Assembly (NCBI GenBank): GCA_030538235.1
Contig: JAUNUJ010000001.1
Location: 46,978-110,977 of the forward strand
Source of the DNA: Alcaligenaceae bacterium
GTDB lineage: Bacteria > Pseudomonadota > Gammaproteobacteria > Burkholderiales > Burkholderiaceae_B
Length of the DNA stretch: 64,000 bases
Direction of reading: 5' to 3'
Shown one piece after another: positions 26,421 to 34,832 of this stretch. Within the stretch, counting starts at the first letter, position 1; each line of letters starts with the position of its first letter. Under the pieces are notes generated by a model. The model made no database searches and was not told the origin of the DNA. It saw only the letters and a list, made by a program, of their open reading frames with translations. The translations under genes and the position numbers were made by a program.

Positions 26421-26480
26421 TTGCAAATTTCATATTACTCATATATGATAAGACATCTTTAGCATAAAGATAATTATTAT

Positions 26481-26507
26481 ATCGATATGTTTTCATTGAT
26501 ATATCGT
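26481..26507. promoter_or_regulatory. Candidate ModE operator upstream of modA
   Basis: ATCGATATG and GATATATCG form an inverted repeat around an 8-base spacer, 50 bp before the modA ATG. The halves resemble ModE operator halves (ATCGnTATATA). With modE at the end of the locus, molybdate-dependent repression of modA and perhaps modD is likely. Confidence 0.5.
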
Positions 26508-26556
26508 TTTTAAATGAACTTGAACTCTGTCCTTAACTCTATCAGGAGCTTTTAAA

Positions 26557-27354
26557 ATGAAGCGTACTTTTCTTACGATGATGATGCTCGGTGCTGTCGT
26601 GACGTCACCCATGGCTTTAGCAGATACGATTACTGTTTCCGCAGCCGCCAGCCTGACAAATGCCTACACTGAGTTAGGTAAATCCTTTGAAGCTAAACAC
26701 CCGGATCATAAAGTCGAGTTTAATTTCGGTGCTTCAGGTTCTTTATTGCAGCAAATTTTGCAAGGAGCACCGGTTGATGTCTTTGCTTCTGCTGACCAAG
26801 CCACGATGAACAAGGCCGTCGCTGAGGGTATGATCAAAGAAGACACGCGTGCTGACTTTATTGCTAATGGCTTAGTCTTAATTGTGCCTATCGATAGTGA
26901 GCGACGCTTTGATTCTTTAGAGGAGTTAAGCGCGGCCGATATAGAGCATATTGCCATGGGCAATCCAGACACTACGCCTAATGCACGTTATGCTCGCGCC
27001 GCCATGCAAAAGGCGGGGGTATGGGACAAGATTGAGCCTAAATTAGTCCTTGCCTCTAATGTTCGTCAGAGCTTAAGCTATGTGAGTCGTGGTGAAGTTG
27101 CTGCAGGTTTTGTGTTTTCCACCGATGCAAAACAAGACGAGGACAAGGTTAAAGTCTCTTTAGTGATTCCTACCGTTGCTGCCGGTGAAAAAGAGGGTGA
27201 GTGGGTGCCTAGCCCAATCGTTTACCCTATCGCTGAAACAGCACAGAGTAAATCACCTGTTGCGGCCGACTTCATTGCTTATGTTTTATCCGATGAGGGT
27301 CAGGGTACCTTAGCTAAGTACGGTTTTGTACCTATCAAGGAAATAAGTAAATAG
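26557..27354 (+). CDS. modA: Molybdate-binding periplasmic protein (ModA)
   Basis: A 265-residue binding protein for molybdate/tungstate uptake. A signal peptide ends near MALA (residue 22), followed by TVSAAASLTNAYTELGKSFE. Ligand-loop residues lie in FNFGASGSLLQQI, GAPVDVFASAD, NPDTTPNARYARAAM and SNVRQSLSYVSRGEVAAGFVFSTDA. This is the standard ModA pattern in which serine, alanine and tyrosine contact the oxyanion. It is the first gene of modABC-mop with a ModE-like site upstream. Confidence 0.95.
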   Translation: MKRTFLTMMMLGAVVTSPMALADTITVSAAASLTNAYTELGKSFEAKHPDHKVEFNFGASGSLLQQILQGAPVDVFASADQATMNKAVAEGMIKEDTRADFIANGLVLIVPIDSERRFDSLEELSAADIEHIAMGNPDTTPNARYARAAMQKAGVWDKIEPKLVLASNVRQSLSYVSRGEVAAGFVFSTDAKQDEDKVKVSLVIPTVAAGEKEGEWVPSPIVYPIAETAQSKSPVAADFIAYVLSDEGQGTLAKYGFVPIKEISK

Positions 27355-27393
27355 TTCAAGTTTTAATTGAAAAAAAGAACAAGGTAGTATCAC

Positions 27394-28068
27394 ATGGAGT
27401 GGTTTAGTCCCAATGACTGGAGCGCATTAAAACTTACTTTAAAAGTGTCTATTTATGCGACGTTTTTTGCGTTCGTGTTGGGCGTGGCATTTGCTTGGCT
27501 ATTTGCGCGCTTTAATTTCATTGGGAAAAGCATTCTTGATGCGGTGCTTACCTTGCCGATGGTTTTGCCACCGACTGTTTTAGGTTATTACTTACTGGTT
27601 CTTTTTGGGCGTCGCGGTACCTTTGGGCCATGGTTAGAGAGTACCTTTGGCTTACAGCTGGTTTTCACTTGGCAGGGGGCGGTGGTGGCCGCTGCTGTGG
27701 TGGCTTTTCCCTTGGTTTTTAAATCGGCTAGAGCAGCTTTTGAAGACGTTGAAAAAAATCTCGAATACGCTGCACGCACCCTCGGCTCTAGAGGTTTAGG
27801 GGTGTTTTTTCGTGTTAGCTTACCTTTAGCGGTACGCGGTATTACGGCGGGGACTTTGTTGGCTTTTGCTAGAGCGATGGGTGAGTTTGGTGCTACCTTG
27901 ATGTTAGCCGGTAACTTACCGGGGCGTACGCAAACCTTATCGATGGCGGTGTACGATGCGGTACAAGCAGGTGATGATATGCGTGCTAATGCCTTGGTGT
28001 TACTTATCTCGGTCGTCTGTGTCACGATTCTAGCGGTATCAGGCTATTGGCTTGCGCCTAAGCGATAA
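27394..28068 (+). CDS. modB: Molybdate ABC transporter permease (ModB)
   Basis: A 224-residue inner-membrane permease with about five membrane helices. The EAA loop that docks the ATPase is visible as AARTLGSRGLGVFFRVSLPL, followed by AFARAMGEFGATLMLAGNLPG, diagnostic of ModB/CysT-type permeases. The length matches E. coli ModB (about 229). It lies 39 bp after modA and 13 bp before modC. Confidence 0.95.
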   Translation: MEWFSPNDWSALKLTLKVSIYATFFAFVLGVAFAWLFARFNFIGKSILDAVLTLPMVLPPTVLGYYLLVLFGRRGTFGPWLESTFGLQLVFTWQGAVVAAAVVAFPLVFKSARAAFEDVEKNLEYAARTLGSRGLGVFFRVSLPLAVRGITAGTLLAFARAMGEFGATLMLAGNLPGRTQTLSMAVYDAVQAGDDMRANALVLLISVVCVTILAVSGYWLAPKR

Positions 28069-28081
28069 TTGGGGCAAGGTG

Positions 28082-28849
28082 ATGCAGTTAAGCGTTAATT
28101 TCGATCTTAATCTTAAACAAAAATCAGCTAAAAATAAGCGCGAATTCCCCATGTCGGTAGCGTTTGAGACAGCAGCTGATCGCACAGTGATTTTTGGTCC
28201 TTCGGGCTGTGGTAAAAGTGTGACCATGCAGGTGATTTCTGGTTTAATTCGACCCGAGACCGGCTACGTTAAATTAGGTGATCGTGTCTTATTTGATAGC
28301 GCAAAAAATATCTTTGTACCACCACATCAGCGACGTATCGCTTATGTTTTTCAGGATTATGCCTTATTTCCTCATCTGAGCGTATTGGAAAATGCGGGCT
28401 ATTCTCTTCGTCGGTGGCCTTTGCCACTGAGTTCAGAGAGCAGAGATAAGACGCTTGCGATGCTAGATGCATTAGGCATAGCAGAGCTGGCGCATAGTTT
28501 GCCGAGTCAATTATCCGGTGGTCAACGTCAACGTGTTGCTTTGGGCAGGGCGTTACTGACTGAACCAGATATTTTATTGTTGGATGAACCACTTTCCGCC
28601 CTTGATGTGCTTTTGCGTATTAAAATGCGCGAGGAATTGCTGCAAATTCAGGAGCGATTTAATGTGCCGATGTTGATGATTACTCATGATTTAGATGATA
28701 TCAAAGCATTAGCAAATCACATCATTGTTTATAGTAAGGGCGTTGTTGCTGAGCGTCTGCCATATCGTCAGATGCAGCAAGAGCTTGGTGGAGAGCATGC
28801 TTGGGAGCAGACCTTAGCTTCCTGCTTGAAAGTTTTTGACGATGTTTAA
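28082..28849 (+). CDS. modC: Molybdate ABC transporter ATPase (ModC), short form
   Basis: A 255-residue nucleotide-binding subunit: Walker A GPSGCGKS, Q-loop FQDYALFP, signature LSGGQRQRVALGRALL, Walker B ILLLDEPLSALD and switch histidine in ITHDL. The usual ModC is about 350 residues with a C-terminal Mop/TOBE regulatory domain. That domain is absent here; a separate di-Mop protein gene follows 18 bp later. I take ATG 28082, since the upstream TTG start would overlap modB. An AAGG lies close before it. Confidence 0.9.
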   Translation: MQLSVNFDLNLKQKSAKNKREFPMSVAFETAADRTVIFGPSGCGKSVTMQVISGLIRPETGYVKLGDRVLFDSAKNIFVPPHQRRIAYVFQDYALFPHLSVLENAGYSLRRWPLPLSSESRDKTLAMLDALGIAELAHSLPSQLSGGQRQRVALGRALLTEPDILLLDEPLSALDVLLRIKMREELLQIQERFNVPMLMITHDLDDIKALANHIIVYSKGVVAERLPYRQMQQELGGEHAWEQTLASCLKVFDDV

Positions 28850-28867
28850 TTTTTCTAGGAGAAACTG

Positions 28868-29296
28868 ATGAAAACAAGTGCGCGTAACCAATTTGAAGGG
28901 ACGGTAAAATCCATCACTCGCGGTGCAGTAAATGACGAGCTTAGTCTCGATATCGGTAATGGTGCTTTTATCACTGCCATTATCACCAAAGAAAGTACTG
29001 CTGAGCTGGGTTTAGCAGTCGGTAATAAAGCGTTTGCTTTGGTTAAGGCATCTTCTGTTATCTTAGCGACAGATTTAGACGGAGTTAAGCTGTCTACGCG
29101 TAATCAATTGACCGGTAGCGTGACCGAGGTGACTAAAGGCGCGGTAAATACCGAGGTGGTTGTGGAAATTGCCCCAGGCAAATTGATAACTACTATTGTG
29201 ACCAATCACAGCGCTGAAAATCTAGGCCTGACTGTTGGTGTGAAAGCAACGGCTATTGTTAAGGCGTCACACGTGATTCTAGGCGTTAAGGCTTAA
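28868..29296 (+). CDS. Molbindin, di-Mop domain protein (ModG-like)
   Basis: 142 residues made of two Mop/TOBE repeats of about 70 residues. Each begins with a (T/S)xRNQ(F/L)xGxV motif: SARNQFEGTVKSITRGAVN and STRNQLTGSVTEVTKGAVN. Each ends in KASSVIL or KASHVIL. Such di-Mop molbindins bind several molybdate ions in the cytoplasm for storage or buffering. It follows modC closely, with AGGAG before the ATG, so it likely replaces the regulatory Mop domain missing from modC or buffers imported molybdate. Confidence 0.92.
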   Translation: MKTSARNQFEGTVKSITRGAVNDELSLDIGNGAFITAIITKESTAELGLAVGNKAFALVKASSVILATDLDGVKLSTRNQLTGSVTEVTKGAVNTEVVVEIAPGKLITTIVTNHSAENLGLTVGVKATAIVKASHVILGVKA

Positions 29297-29311
29297 TTAA
29301 TTTAAAATAAT

Positions 29312-30127
29312 TTAAAAAGTTGCAATAATCACCTGTTTAGGATCAACCATGGCGTAGATAGGTGAGCCGCAAGCGGGCGCTAGTGCTGCATCCTCAGTAA
29401 TGGCGATCAGTTGTTGTCCGCTCTTAAGCAGAATATCGAGCTCAGCGCCTCCGGCTTCATCTATATGTATACTTTCTAAGGTGCCCTCTAGCATGTGCTT
29501 TTGCGTATCCGTGTCCGGCGTCGTGCTAAGCATCACCATGGGAGCCTTTATCAGGGCAAAGATTTGTTGACCAATAGAGAGCTTCATTTCATCGATGCTT
29601 TTTTGTGTCAAGATGGCTTGTAAGTACTGTTGACCACCCAAGTCTAAGGTCGCCAGTATGCGATGGCCCTTTTTCTCCAGTGCTTGGATTTTACAAGATA
29701 ACTGGTTTCTAGCGCTGGTGCGTAGTTGTAAGCGCGGACTTACTTGGGAAGTAAAGTCGATAAGCTCGGGATAGCGTTGTTCCAGTGAGATCAGCATCGC
29801 TTGGTACTCACTCTCAAGGCGCCTAAAAAAAGCAATCATTTTTTGACCGTATTCAGTGATGGTTGTGCCACCGCCACGCCTGCCGCCCTTGATACTGATA
29901 ACAAGCGGTTCATCAGCAAGATGATTCATATCATTTAGCATGTCCCATGCGGTTTTATAACCCATGCCAAGTTGTCTGGCCGCTTCAGCGATTGAGTTGC
30001 CGGCTTGGATTTTTTCTAATAACTCAATGCGACCCGGACCAAGGAAAGTTTTTGAATGACGCTCAATCCAAAAGCGACCACCGAAATGGATACCTTCAAT
30101 TTCTTGTTTGTTATGTATGTCGCTCAT
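29312..30127 (-). CDS. modE: Molybdate-responsive regulator ModE
   Basis: A 271-residue regulator. The N-terminal winged helix (~15-115) carries LLEKIQAGNSIAEAARQLGMGYKTAWDMLNDMN and KGGRRGGGTTITEYGQ, the ModE/LysR-like DNA-binding signature. Two Mop domains follow, the first starting SARNQLSCKIQALEKKG, for molybdate sensing. The architecture and length match E. coli ModE (262). It faces the mop gene convergently, only 15 bp away. Its expected targets are the ModE-like sites at 26391-26507. Confidence 0.95.
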   Translation of the reverse strand: MSDIHNKQEIEGIHFGGRFWIERHSKTFLGPGRIELLEKIQAGNSIAEAARQLGMGYKTAWDMLNDMNHLADEPLVISIKGGRRGGGTTITEYGQKMIAFFRRLESEYQAMLISLEQRYPELIDFTSQVSPRLQLRTSARNQLSCKIQALEKKGHRILATLDLGGQQYLQAILTQKSIDEMKLSIGQQIFALIKAPMVMLSTTPDTDTQKHMLEGTLESIHIDEAGGAELDILLKSGQQLIAITEDAALAPACGSPIYAMVDPKQVIIATF

Positions 30128-30395
30128 GTGAATTTTCCAGTAAAAAAACTATCTTAATATCCTATCACTTTTTGTTAGGTAGCTTCACGCGAGATTTAAG
30201 ATGCGGCTTTTGAGTGTATTTGAATTTGAAGGGTTTCGGTGAACGTGTTGATTGTTAGGTAATGAGCACTACTTAATTGAATTATAAGAATTAAGCATTT
30301 ATTCGACTCAATAATAACCCTATGTTATTTTAATATTTAAACTAAGTTTTTGATTTTAAAGAATAATATTTCATATTTGCTTGTATCTTTTTTTA

Positions 30396-30424
30396 TTGAC
30401 TTTGTCCGGATATTTGGATAATAT
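30396..30424 (+). promoter_or_regulatory. Promoter with TTGTCCGG operator for the amidase gene
   Basis: TTGACT (30396-30401) and TAATAT (30419-30424) are separated by exactly 17 bp. The spacer begins TTGTCCGGATAT (30402-30413), which matches 10 of 12 positions of the perfect palindrome at 33138. It lies 52 bp before the amidase ATG. A regulator bound here would cover the -35/-10 spacer and repress. The rest of 30128-30395 is AT-rich with no gene I can support. Confidence 0.65.
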
Positions 30425-30475
30425 GATTTTAACAAATTAGTAATAAACTAAATAAAATCATCATCGGAGACAAAG

Positions 30476-32074
30476 ATGACACATAGTAGTGATGGTTTCC
30501 TTAGTCATTTATCTGAAAGGTTAAGTGATGATAGTAAAGGCGGATTGGCTAATAACGATATAAAAGATATTTTATCGAGTGTCGAACAGCTCAAAAATTT
30601 TATGAGCAGCCAGCGTAAGTTGCTTGTTCCTTTTGCGACTATCGAAGATTTCACTGATGTGTTAGTGGCAAATAGCGCACCATTAATTCCTAATGCTCAA
30701 TCATGTTCTGACCCCGTCAAATCGGCAGATCATAAAAATATGATTGACTCTCCTAAGCAAGCAGTTGAGTCAGCACTAAAACGTATTACCTCCTCTCCTA
30801 GAAAAAATTTGCTTTGGATGTCTATTTTTGAGACTGAGGCCCAACAATGCGCTCAACTCTTGGATGAAAAAGAGAAACAGCAACGAGGCGTGTTATACGG
30901 TTATACCATTGGTCTCAAGGATATGGTCTCTAATGTCGGACATGTTTCCGGATGGGGCGCTAAGTCTCCGGCAATAGAAAAAGCAGCAACTGAAGACGCT
31001 GAAATAGTTAAAAAACTTAAAAAAGCCGATGCCGTCATACTAGGCACTTTGCATATGGCAGAGTTTGCTTTATCGCCAACGGGTCTAAATGAATGGCATG
31101 GTTTAGGCCGTAGTCCAATTAATGATAATTATATTAGTGGCGGGAGCTCTAGTGGCTCTGGAATGGCTGTGGCTGCAGGTCATGTAACAGCGACGATTGG
31201 TTCCGATACTGGAGGCTCCATAAGATTACCCGCTGCATGTTGTTCAGCCGTAGGTTTAAAGGCTACACAAGGGTTGATTAGCGTAAAAGGAGTCATGCCT
31301 CTTTCTCCTAGTTTGGATTGTATTGGCCCTATAGCACGTTCTGTGACTGATTGTGCGAATGTGTTCTTTGCCTTAACGGCAAATAATAGTTCCGATTGTT
31401 TGATTGGTGAGGCTTTATTAGAAAACACGGATCCTGCGGATTGTATTGTCTCTATCCCTGCTTTTGTTGAAAGTAACAATTTATCCATCACTATGCTTCA
31501 AGCATTAAATGATGTTGAGCAAGAGTTGAGAAGTATGGGCGTTAAAGTTATTGAAGTGCCTATGCCAGATCTTGAAAGAAGCGGACTACTTAGCTCAGTG
31601 GTGCTATCTGTTGAAGCAACTTCTTACCATCAACAGAGACTTCAAGAAAGCCCTGAGCTCTACGGTCGACAAGTGCTTCGTAGATTGTCTAGAGGTTTTG
31701 GCCTTAGTGGAATAGATTATTACGATGCGTTGCGATTGCGTGGTCCTGTTTTGGAAGAGTTTCTAAAAAACAATTTGCAAGGAGCCCACGCCTTGTTGTT
31801 GCCAACGATGCCGGACATGCCTTTATTAGTTAGTCAGACAGTTGACAGAGAGCAGGCAGTTTTAGAAAAAGAGTTTTCTGCTTTGTCTTGGTGGACACGA
31901 GGAATAAATTTTTTAGGCGTCCCAGCCATATCAATTCCTGTGAGTCAATCAAAAGAGGGCTTGCCTCTCTCTATCCAGTTGGTAGGGGCTCCTTATGGGG
32001 AAATGAATATTCTGCGTCTTGCTCGTTTATTGGAAAAACAATTATCTCTAACAACCCAAGAAAATCAATTTTAG
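30476..32074 (+). CDS. Amidase-signature family enzyme
   Basis: A 532-residue amidohydrolase with the Ser-cisSer-Lys triad. The lysine is in YTIGLKDMV. The glycine/serine-rich GGSSSGSGMAVAAG holds the cis-serine. The nucleophile lies in TIGSDTGGSIRLPAACC. Roughly the first 80-90 residues before the core look like an extra helical, low-similarity extension. No signal peptide, so cytoplasmic. GGAG lies six bases before the ATG. It starts the catabolic block, 39 bp before the first TRAP receptor gene. I infer that it frees a carboxylic acid, or ammonia, from an amide imported by the transporters. The substrate is not readable. Confidence 0.88.
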   Translation: MTHSSDGFLSHLSERLSDDSKGGLANNDIKDILSSVEQLKNFMSSQRKLLVPFATIEDFTDVLVANSAPLIPNAQSCSDPVKSADHKNMIDSPKQAVESALKRITSSPRKNLLWMSIFETEAQQCAQLLDEKEKQQRGVLYGYTIGLKDMVSNVGHVSGWGAKSPAIEKAATEDAEIVKKLKKADAVILGTLHMAEFALSPTGLNEWHGLGRSPINDNYISGGSSSGSGMAVAAGHVTATIGSDTGGSIRLPAACCSAVGLKATQGLISVKGVMPLSPSLDCIGPIARSVTDCANVFFALTANNSSDCLIGEALLENTDPADCIVSIPAFVESNNLSITMLQALNDVEQELRSMGVKVIEVPMPDLERSGLLSSVVLSVEATSYHQQRLQESPELYGRQVLRRLSRGFGLSGIDYYDALRLRGPVLEEFLKNNLQGAHALLLPTMPDMPLLVSQTVDREQAVLEKEFSALSWWTRGINFLGVPAISIPVSQSKEGLPLSIQLVGAPYGEMNILRLARLLEKQLSLTTQENQF

Positions 32075-32113
32075 TATTTATCAAAAAGCTATTTTAAAAC
32101 CATGGAGACTATC

Positions 32114-33094
32114 ATGAAGAAAATTTTATTAAAAGGTTTAACAGCGATGGCATTGGTAGCAACAACTGCTCATGCTGAAAATTTGGTAGTAACAAGCGAG
32201 ATACCTATAACAACGAATCCTAGTCCAAGTATTGAGAAATTCTTAAAATTAATTAAAGAACGCTCAGATGGGAAGATAACAGGAAATCACTATGCTGCAT
32301 CACAGCTTTATAACGATAGAGATGCTTTAGGCGCGATTGGTACTGGGGCAGTTCAGATGGTTTGGCCTGTGGCTTCAAGATTAGAGCAAATTGATGAGCG
32401 CCTAGGTATTATCAGTTTACCTTTTACTCTAGGAACAGAAGAGTTCACGAACCAATGCTTTGTGGATCAGTTTGCTGATGATATGTCAAAGTTTATCGAA
32501 CCTAAGGGAATGAAAATTCTTGGTTTTGCTCGAACTGCAGAGCTCGCTTTTGTTATGCGCAATAAGAATGTCATTAATGCTGAAGATTTAAAGGATCAAA
32601 AGATTCGGGCAATTGGTGGCAAAGTCATGCTCGATTCACTTAAACAAGTAGGAGCAAGCCCTGTGTCCATGGCTGCTTCTGAGATGTCAGCAGCTTTGGC
32701 ACAAGGTGCTATTGATGGCGCGTTAACTTCACCTGCTGGTTGGCACGATGTTTTAGGGAGTTCTGCGAAACACACGACTTTAGTGTCAGGATTAAATTTA
32801 GCTACCTCACCAGTTGTGGTGGATAAATTGTGGTACGACGGTTTATCAGAAGAGTTGAAATCAGTTTTTGATGAAACCTTAGCGGAAGTGTTAAAAGCAC
32901 AGTGGGTTGAAACGATCGAAAAGGATAAAGAGTTGATTGCCGCTATGGTGGAAAAAGGTGGGACTTATCATGAGATGGTGCCAGAGCAAGTTCAAATTAT
33001 TAAGGAGCGTTTTGCTTCTGTAAGTGAAGGATTTAAGTCTAAGCATCCTGAATTATTTGAGAGAATTGAGGAGATTAAAAAATCTTGTTTTTAA
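32114..33094 (+). CDS. TRAP transporter solute-binding protein (DctP family), copy 1
   Basis: A 326-residue periplasmic receptor of the TRAP type. The signal peptide is MKKILLKGLTAMALVATTAHA. ATG 32114 is chosen because GGAG lies just ahead. Family features are ASQLYNDRDALGAIGTGAVQMVWP, the conserved arginine in KIRAIGG (carboxylate binding), and SPVSMAASEMSAALAQGAIDGALTSPAGW. It has a clear paralog at 33828-34832. It sits with the amidase, ahead of a second promoter, so the two receptors may serve different ligands with one permease. Confidence 0.88.
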   Translation: MKKILLKGLTAMALVATTAHAENLVVTSEIPITTNPSPSIEKFLKLIKERSDGKITGNHYAASQLYNDRDALGAIGTGAVQMVWPVASRLEQIDERLGIISLPFTLGTEEFTNQCFVDQFADDMSKFIEPKGMKILGFARTAELAFVMRNKNVINAEDLKDQKIRAIGGKVMLDSLKQVGASPVSMAASEMSAALAQGAIDGALTSPAGWHDVLGSSAKHTTLVSGLNLATSPVVVDKLWYDGLSEELKSVFDETLAEVLKAQWVETIEKDKELIAAMVEKGGTYHEMVPEQVQIIKERFASVSEGFKSKHPELFERIEEIKKSCF

Positions 33095-33131
33095 AGTAGA
33101 TAGATTTTAAATATTTAAGGCATATTTTTTA

Positions 33132-33160
33132 TTAAATTTGTCCGGACAATGAAATATTAG
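33132..33160 (+). promoter_or_regulatory. Second promoter with perfect TTGTCCGGACAA palindrome
   Basis: The 12-bp perfect palindrome occupies 33138-33149. A weak -35-like TTAAAT directly precedes it and TATTAG lies 17 bp after the -35, the same geometry as at 30396. The shared ATTAGTAATAA downstream of both sites adds to the likeness. It is 72 bp before the MaoC ATG and should drive 33232-43280. Confidence 0.65.
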
Positions 33161-33231
33161 TAATAATCAATGTTGTTGATTATTAGAACTTAAATTTAAT
33201 TAAATTAGTGTATTTAAAGAGGTATTTACTT

Positions 33232-33744
33232 ATGGGTTTAAGAAAGGTTGGTGACAATCGTTACCGTGCAGAAATTGGTTTGTACTTTGAAGACTTCAAT
33301 GTTGGTGATGTTTTTGAACATAGACCAGGTCGCACCATCACAAAGGCAGATAATATCGAATTTTCATTGTTAACCATGAATTATCACCCAATGCATTGTG
33401 ATGAGGCATACGCAGCGAACAGTGAGTTTGGTCAATTATTAGTGAATAGCGGTCTTACTCTGGCTATGGTGTTAGGTATGACAGTGCCAGAAGTGAGTGG
33501 TAAGGCCGTTGCGAATTTGGGTTGGAAAGAAATCAGACTGACAGCACCTGTGTTCGTTGATGACACGATCTATGCTGAATCAGAAGTTTTGGAAAAAAGA
33601 GAATCAAAAAGTCGACCAAATCAAGGCATTGTAACCGTTCGCACAGTGGGTAAAAAGGCAGACGGTACTGAGTTTATGACCTTCATTCGTAGTGCTCTAA
33701 TTCAAAAGAGAGAAGGAAGTAGAGATCCTGAGTCAAATTATTAG
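33232..33744 (+). CDS. MaoC-like acyl-CoA hydratase (itaconyl/mesaconyl-CoA hydratase type)
   Basis: A 170-residue hotdog-fold hydratase. ATG 33232 has AGAGG nine bases upstream; a longer GTG frame begins at 33208. The segment TKADNIEFSLLTMNYHPMHCDEAYA is the MaoC active-site region in the form seen in mesaconyl-CoA and related C5-acyl-CoA hydratases, with FGQLLVNSGLTL following. In an itaconate-type pathway this enzyme would hydrate itaconyl-CoA to citramalyl-CoA. That assignment rests on the neighbouring CoA transferase and CitE-like lyase. It is the first gene after the second operator-bearing promoter. Confidence 0.82.
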   Translation: MGLRKVGDNRYRAEIGLYFEDFNVGDVFEHRPGRTITKADNIEFSLLTMNYHPMHCDEAYAANSEFGQLLVNSGLTLAMVLGMTVPEVSGKAVANLGWKEIRLTAPVFVDDTIYAESEVLEKRESKSRPNQGIVTVRTVGKKADGTEFMTFIRSALIQKREGSRDPESNY

Positions 33745-33790
33745 TTCACATTAGCACTCAGCTTGTATTTATCTACATATTACCAAAGGA

Positions 33791-33812
33791 TGCCTATCAT
33801 GAATGATAGGCA
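33791..33812 (+). promoter_or_regulatory. Hairpin just upstream of the second TRAP receptor gene
   Basis: TGCCTATCA and TGATAGGCA form a perfect 9-bp stem with a 4-base loop, ending three bases before the AGGAG of the next gene. A 5' hairpin there could protect or define a processed receptor mRNA, since binding proteins are needed in excess over permeases. Confidence 0.5.
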
Positions 33813-33827
33813 ATTAGGAGACAAAAA

Positions 33828-34832
33828 ATGTTACTTAAAAATAAATTAAAAAGCTTAGTAGTTTCAACATTAACAGCCGTCACCATGGCAACTACTGCCA
33901 ATGCAACAGAGATTGTATTAACTAGTGAGGTTGCAACAACGCACTGGAAAACAGATTACATGAGACAGTTTGCTGAGGCGGTGGAAAAAAGAAGTAATGG
34001 GGAAGTTACTGTAAAAATTTATGCGGGTGGTCAGCTTTATAACGATCAAGATGCTGTCGCTGCATTAGGTACCGGTGCGGTTCATATGGTGTGGCCATTG
34101 TCGGTGCGCTTAGAGGCTATTCAACAGATTGCTGGGGTAATGAATTTACCATTTATGGTTACTCAAGAACACATGATGAATAGTTGTTATAGCAATGGTT
34201 TGAAGGAGCAAATTTCTTCCTATTTGAAGAGTGGAGGATTGGAAGCGCTTGGTTTTTTACGAGCTTCGGACATGATTTTTGTATTTAGGGACCGCGAGAT
34301 TAAAACCACTAAGGACATAAATGGCGCAAAAATTCGGGTAACCGGTGGTCGTGTTTTTCAAGACTTGATTAAAGCTATGAATGCTAGTCCGGTTTCTATG
34401 GCTGCTTCGGAGATGAGCACAGCATTAGCGCAAGGTGCTATTGATGGCATTTTCACTTCACCTGCTGGGTGGTCGGAAATGATCGGTATGGTTGGTAAGT
34501 ATGGATGGTATGTCCCCGAATTATCTGTTACTAGTTACGCCGTTTTAGTGGACAGTGAGTGGTTTAGAAGTTTGCCTGAAAACCAACAGCAAGCCATCCA
34601 GGAAACTATTGATGAGATCGCTGCAAGGCAGTGGACTGAGTCTAAAGAAGCAGATGAAGTGTTAACGCAAAAAATGATCGATCAAGGTGCTACTTATATT
34701 GTTGCTGATGATGATGAACAAAAGTTCTTACGTAATTTAGTCGCCGAAAGTTCTAAAGTCTTCACAGACCGTTACCCAGAGTCAGTTGAAGCCTTAAAAG
34801 ATTTGGAGAATAAGTGTGTACGAACAAACTAA
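33828..34832 (+). CDS. TRAP transporter solute-binding protein (DctP family), copy 2
   Basis: A 334-residue periplasmic receptor; the signal peptide ends near ATTANA. It shares long motifs with the first copy (GGQLYNDQDAVAALGTGAVHMVWP, NASPVSMAASEMSTALAQGAIDG, SPAGW) and has the ligand arginine in KIRVTGG. AGGAG lies seven bases before ATG 33828. The overlap of 17 bp with the small permease gene makes this copy the direct partner of the DctQ/DctM pair. Confidence 0.9.
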   Translation: MLLKNKLKSLVVSTLTAVTMATTANATEIVLTSEVATTHWKTDYMRQFAEAVEKRSNGEVTVKIYAGGQLYNDQDAVAALGTGAVHMVWPLSVRLEAIQQIAGVMNLPFMVTQEHMMNSCYSNGLKEQISSYLKSGGLEALGFLRASDMIFVFRDREIKTTKDINGAKIRVTGGRVFQDLIKAMNASPVSMAASEMSTALAQGAIDGIFTSPAGWSEMIGMVGKYGWYVPELSVTSYAVLVDSEWFRSLPENQQQAIQETIDEIAARQWTESKEADEVLTQKMIDQGATYIVADDDEQKFLRNLVAESSKVFTDRYPESVEALKDLENKCVRTN

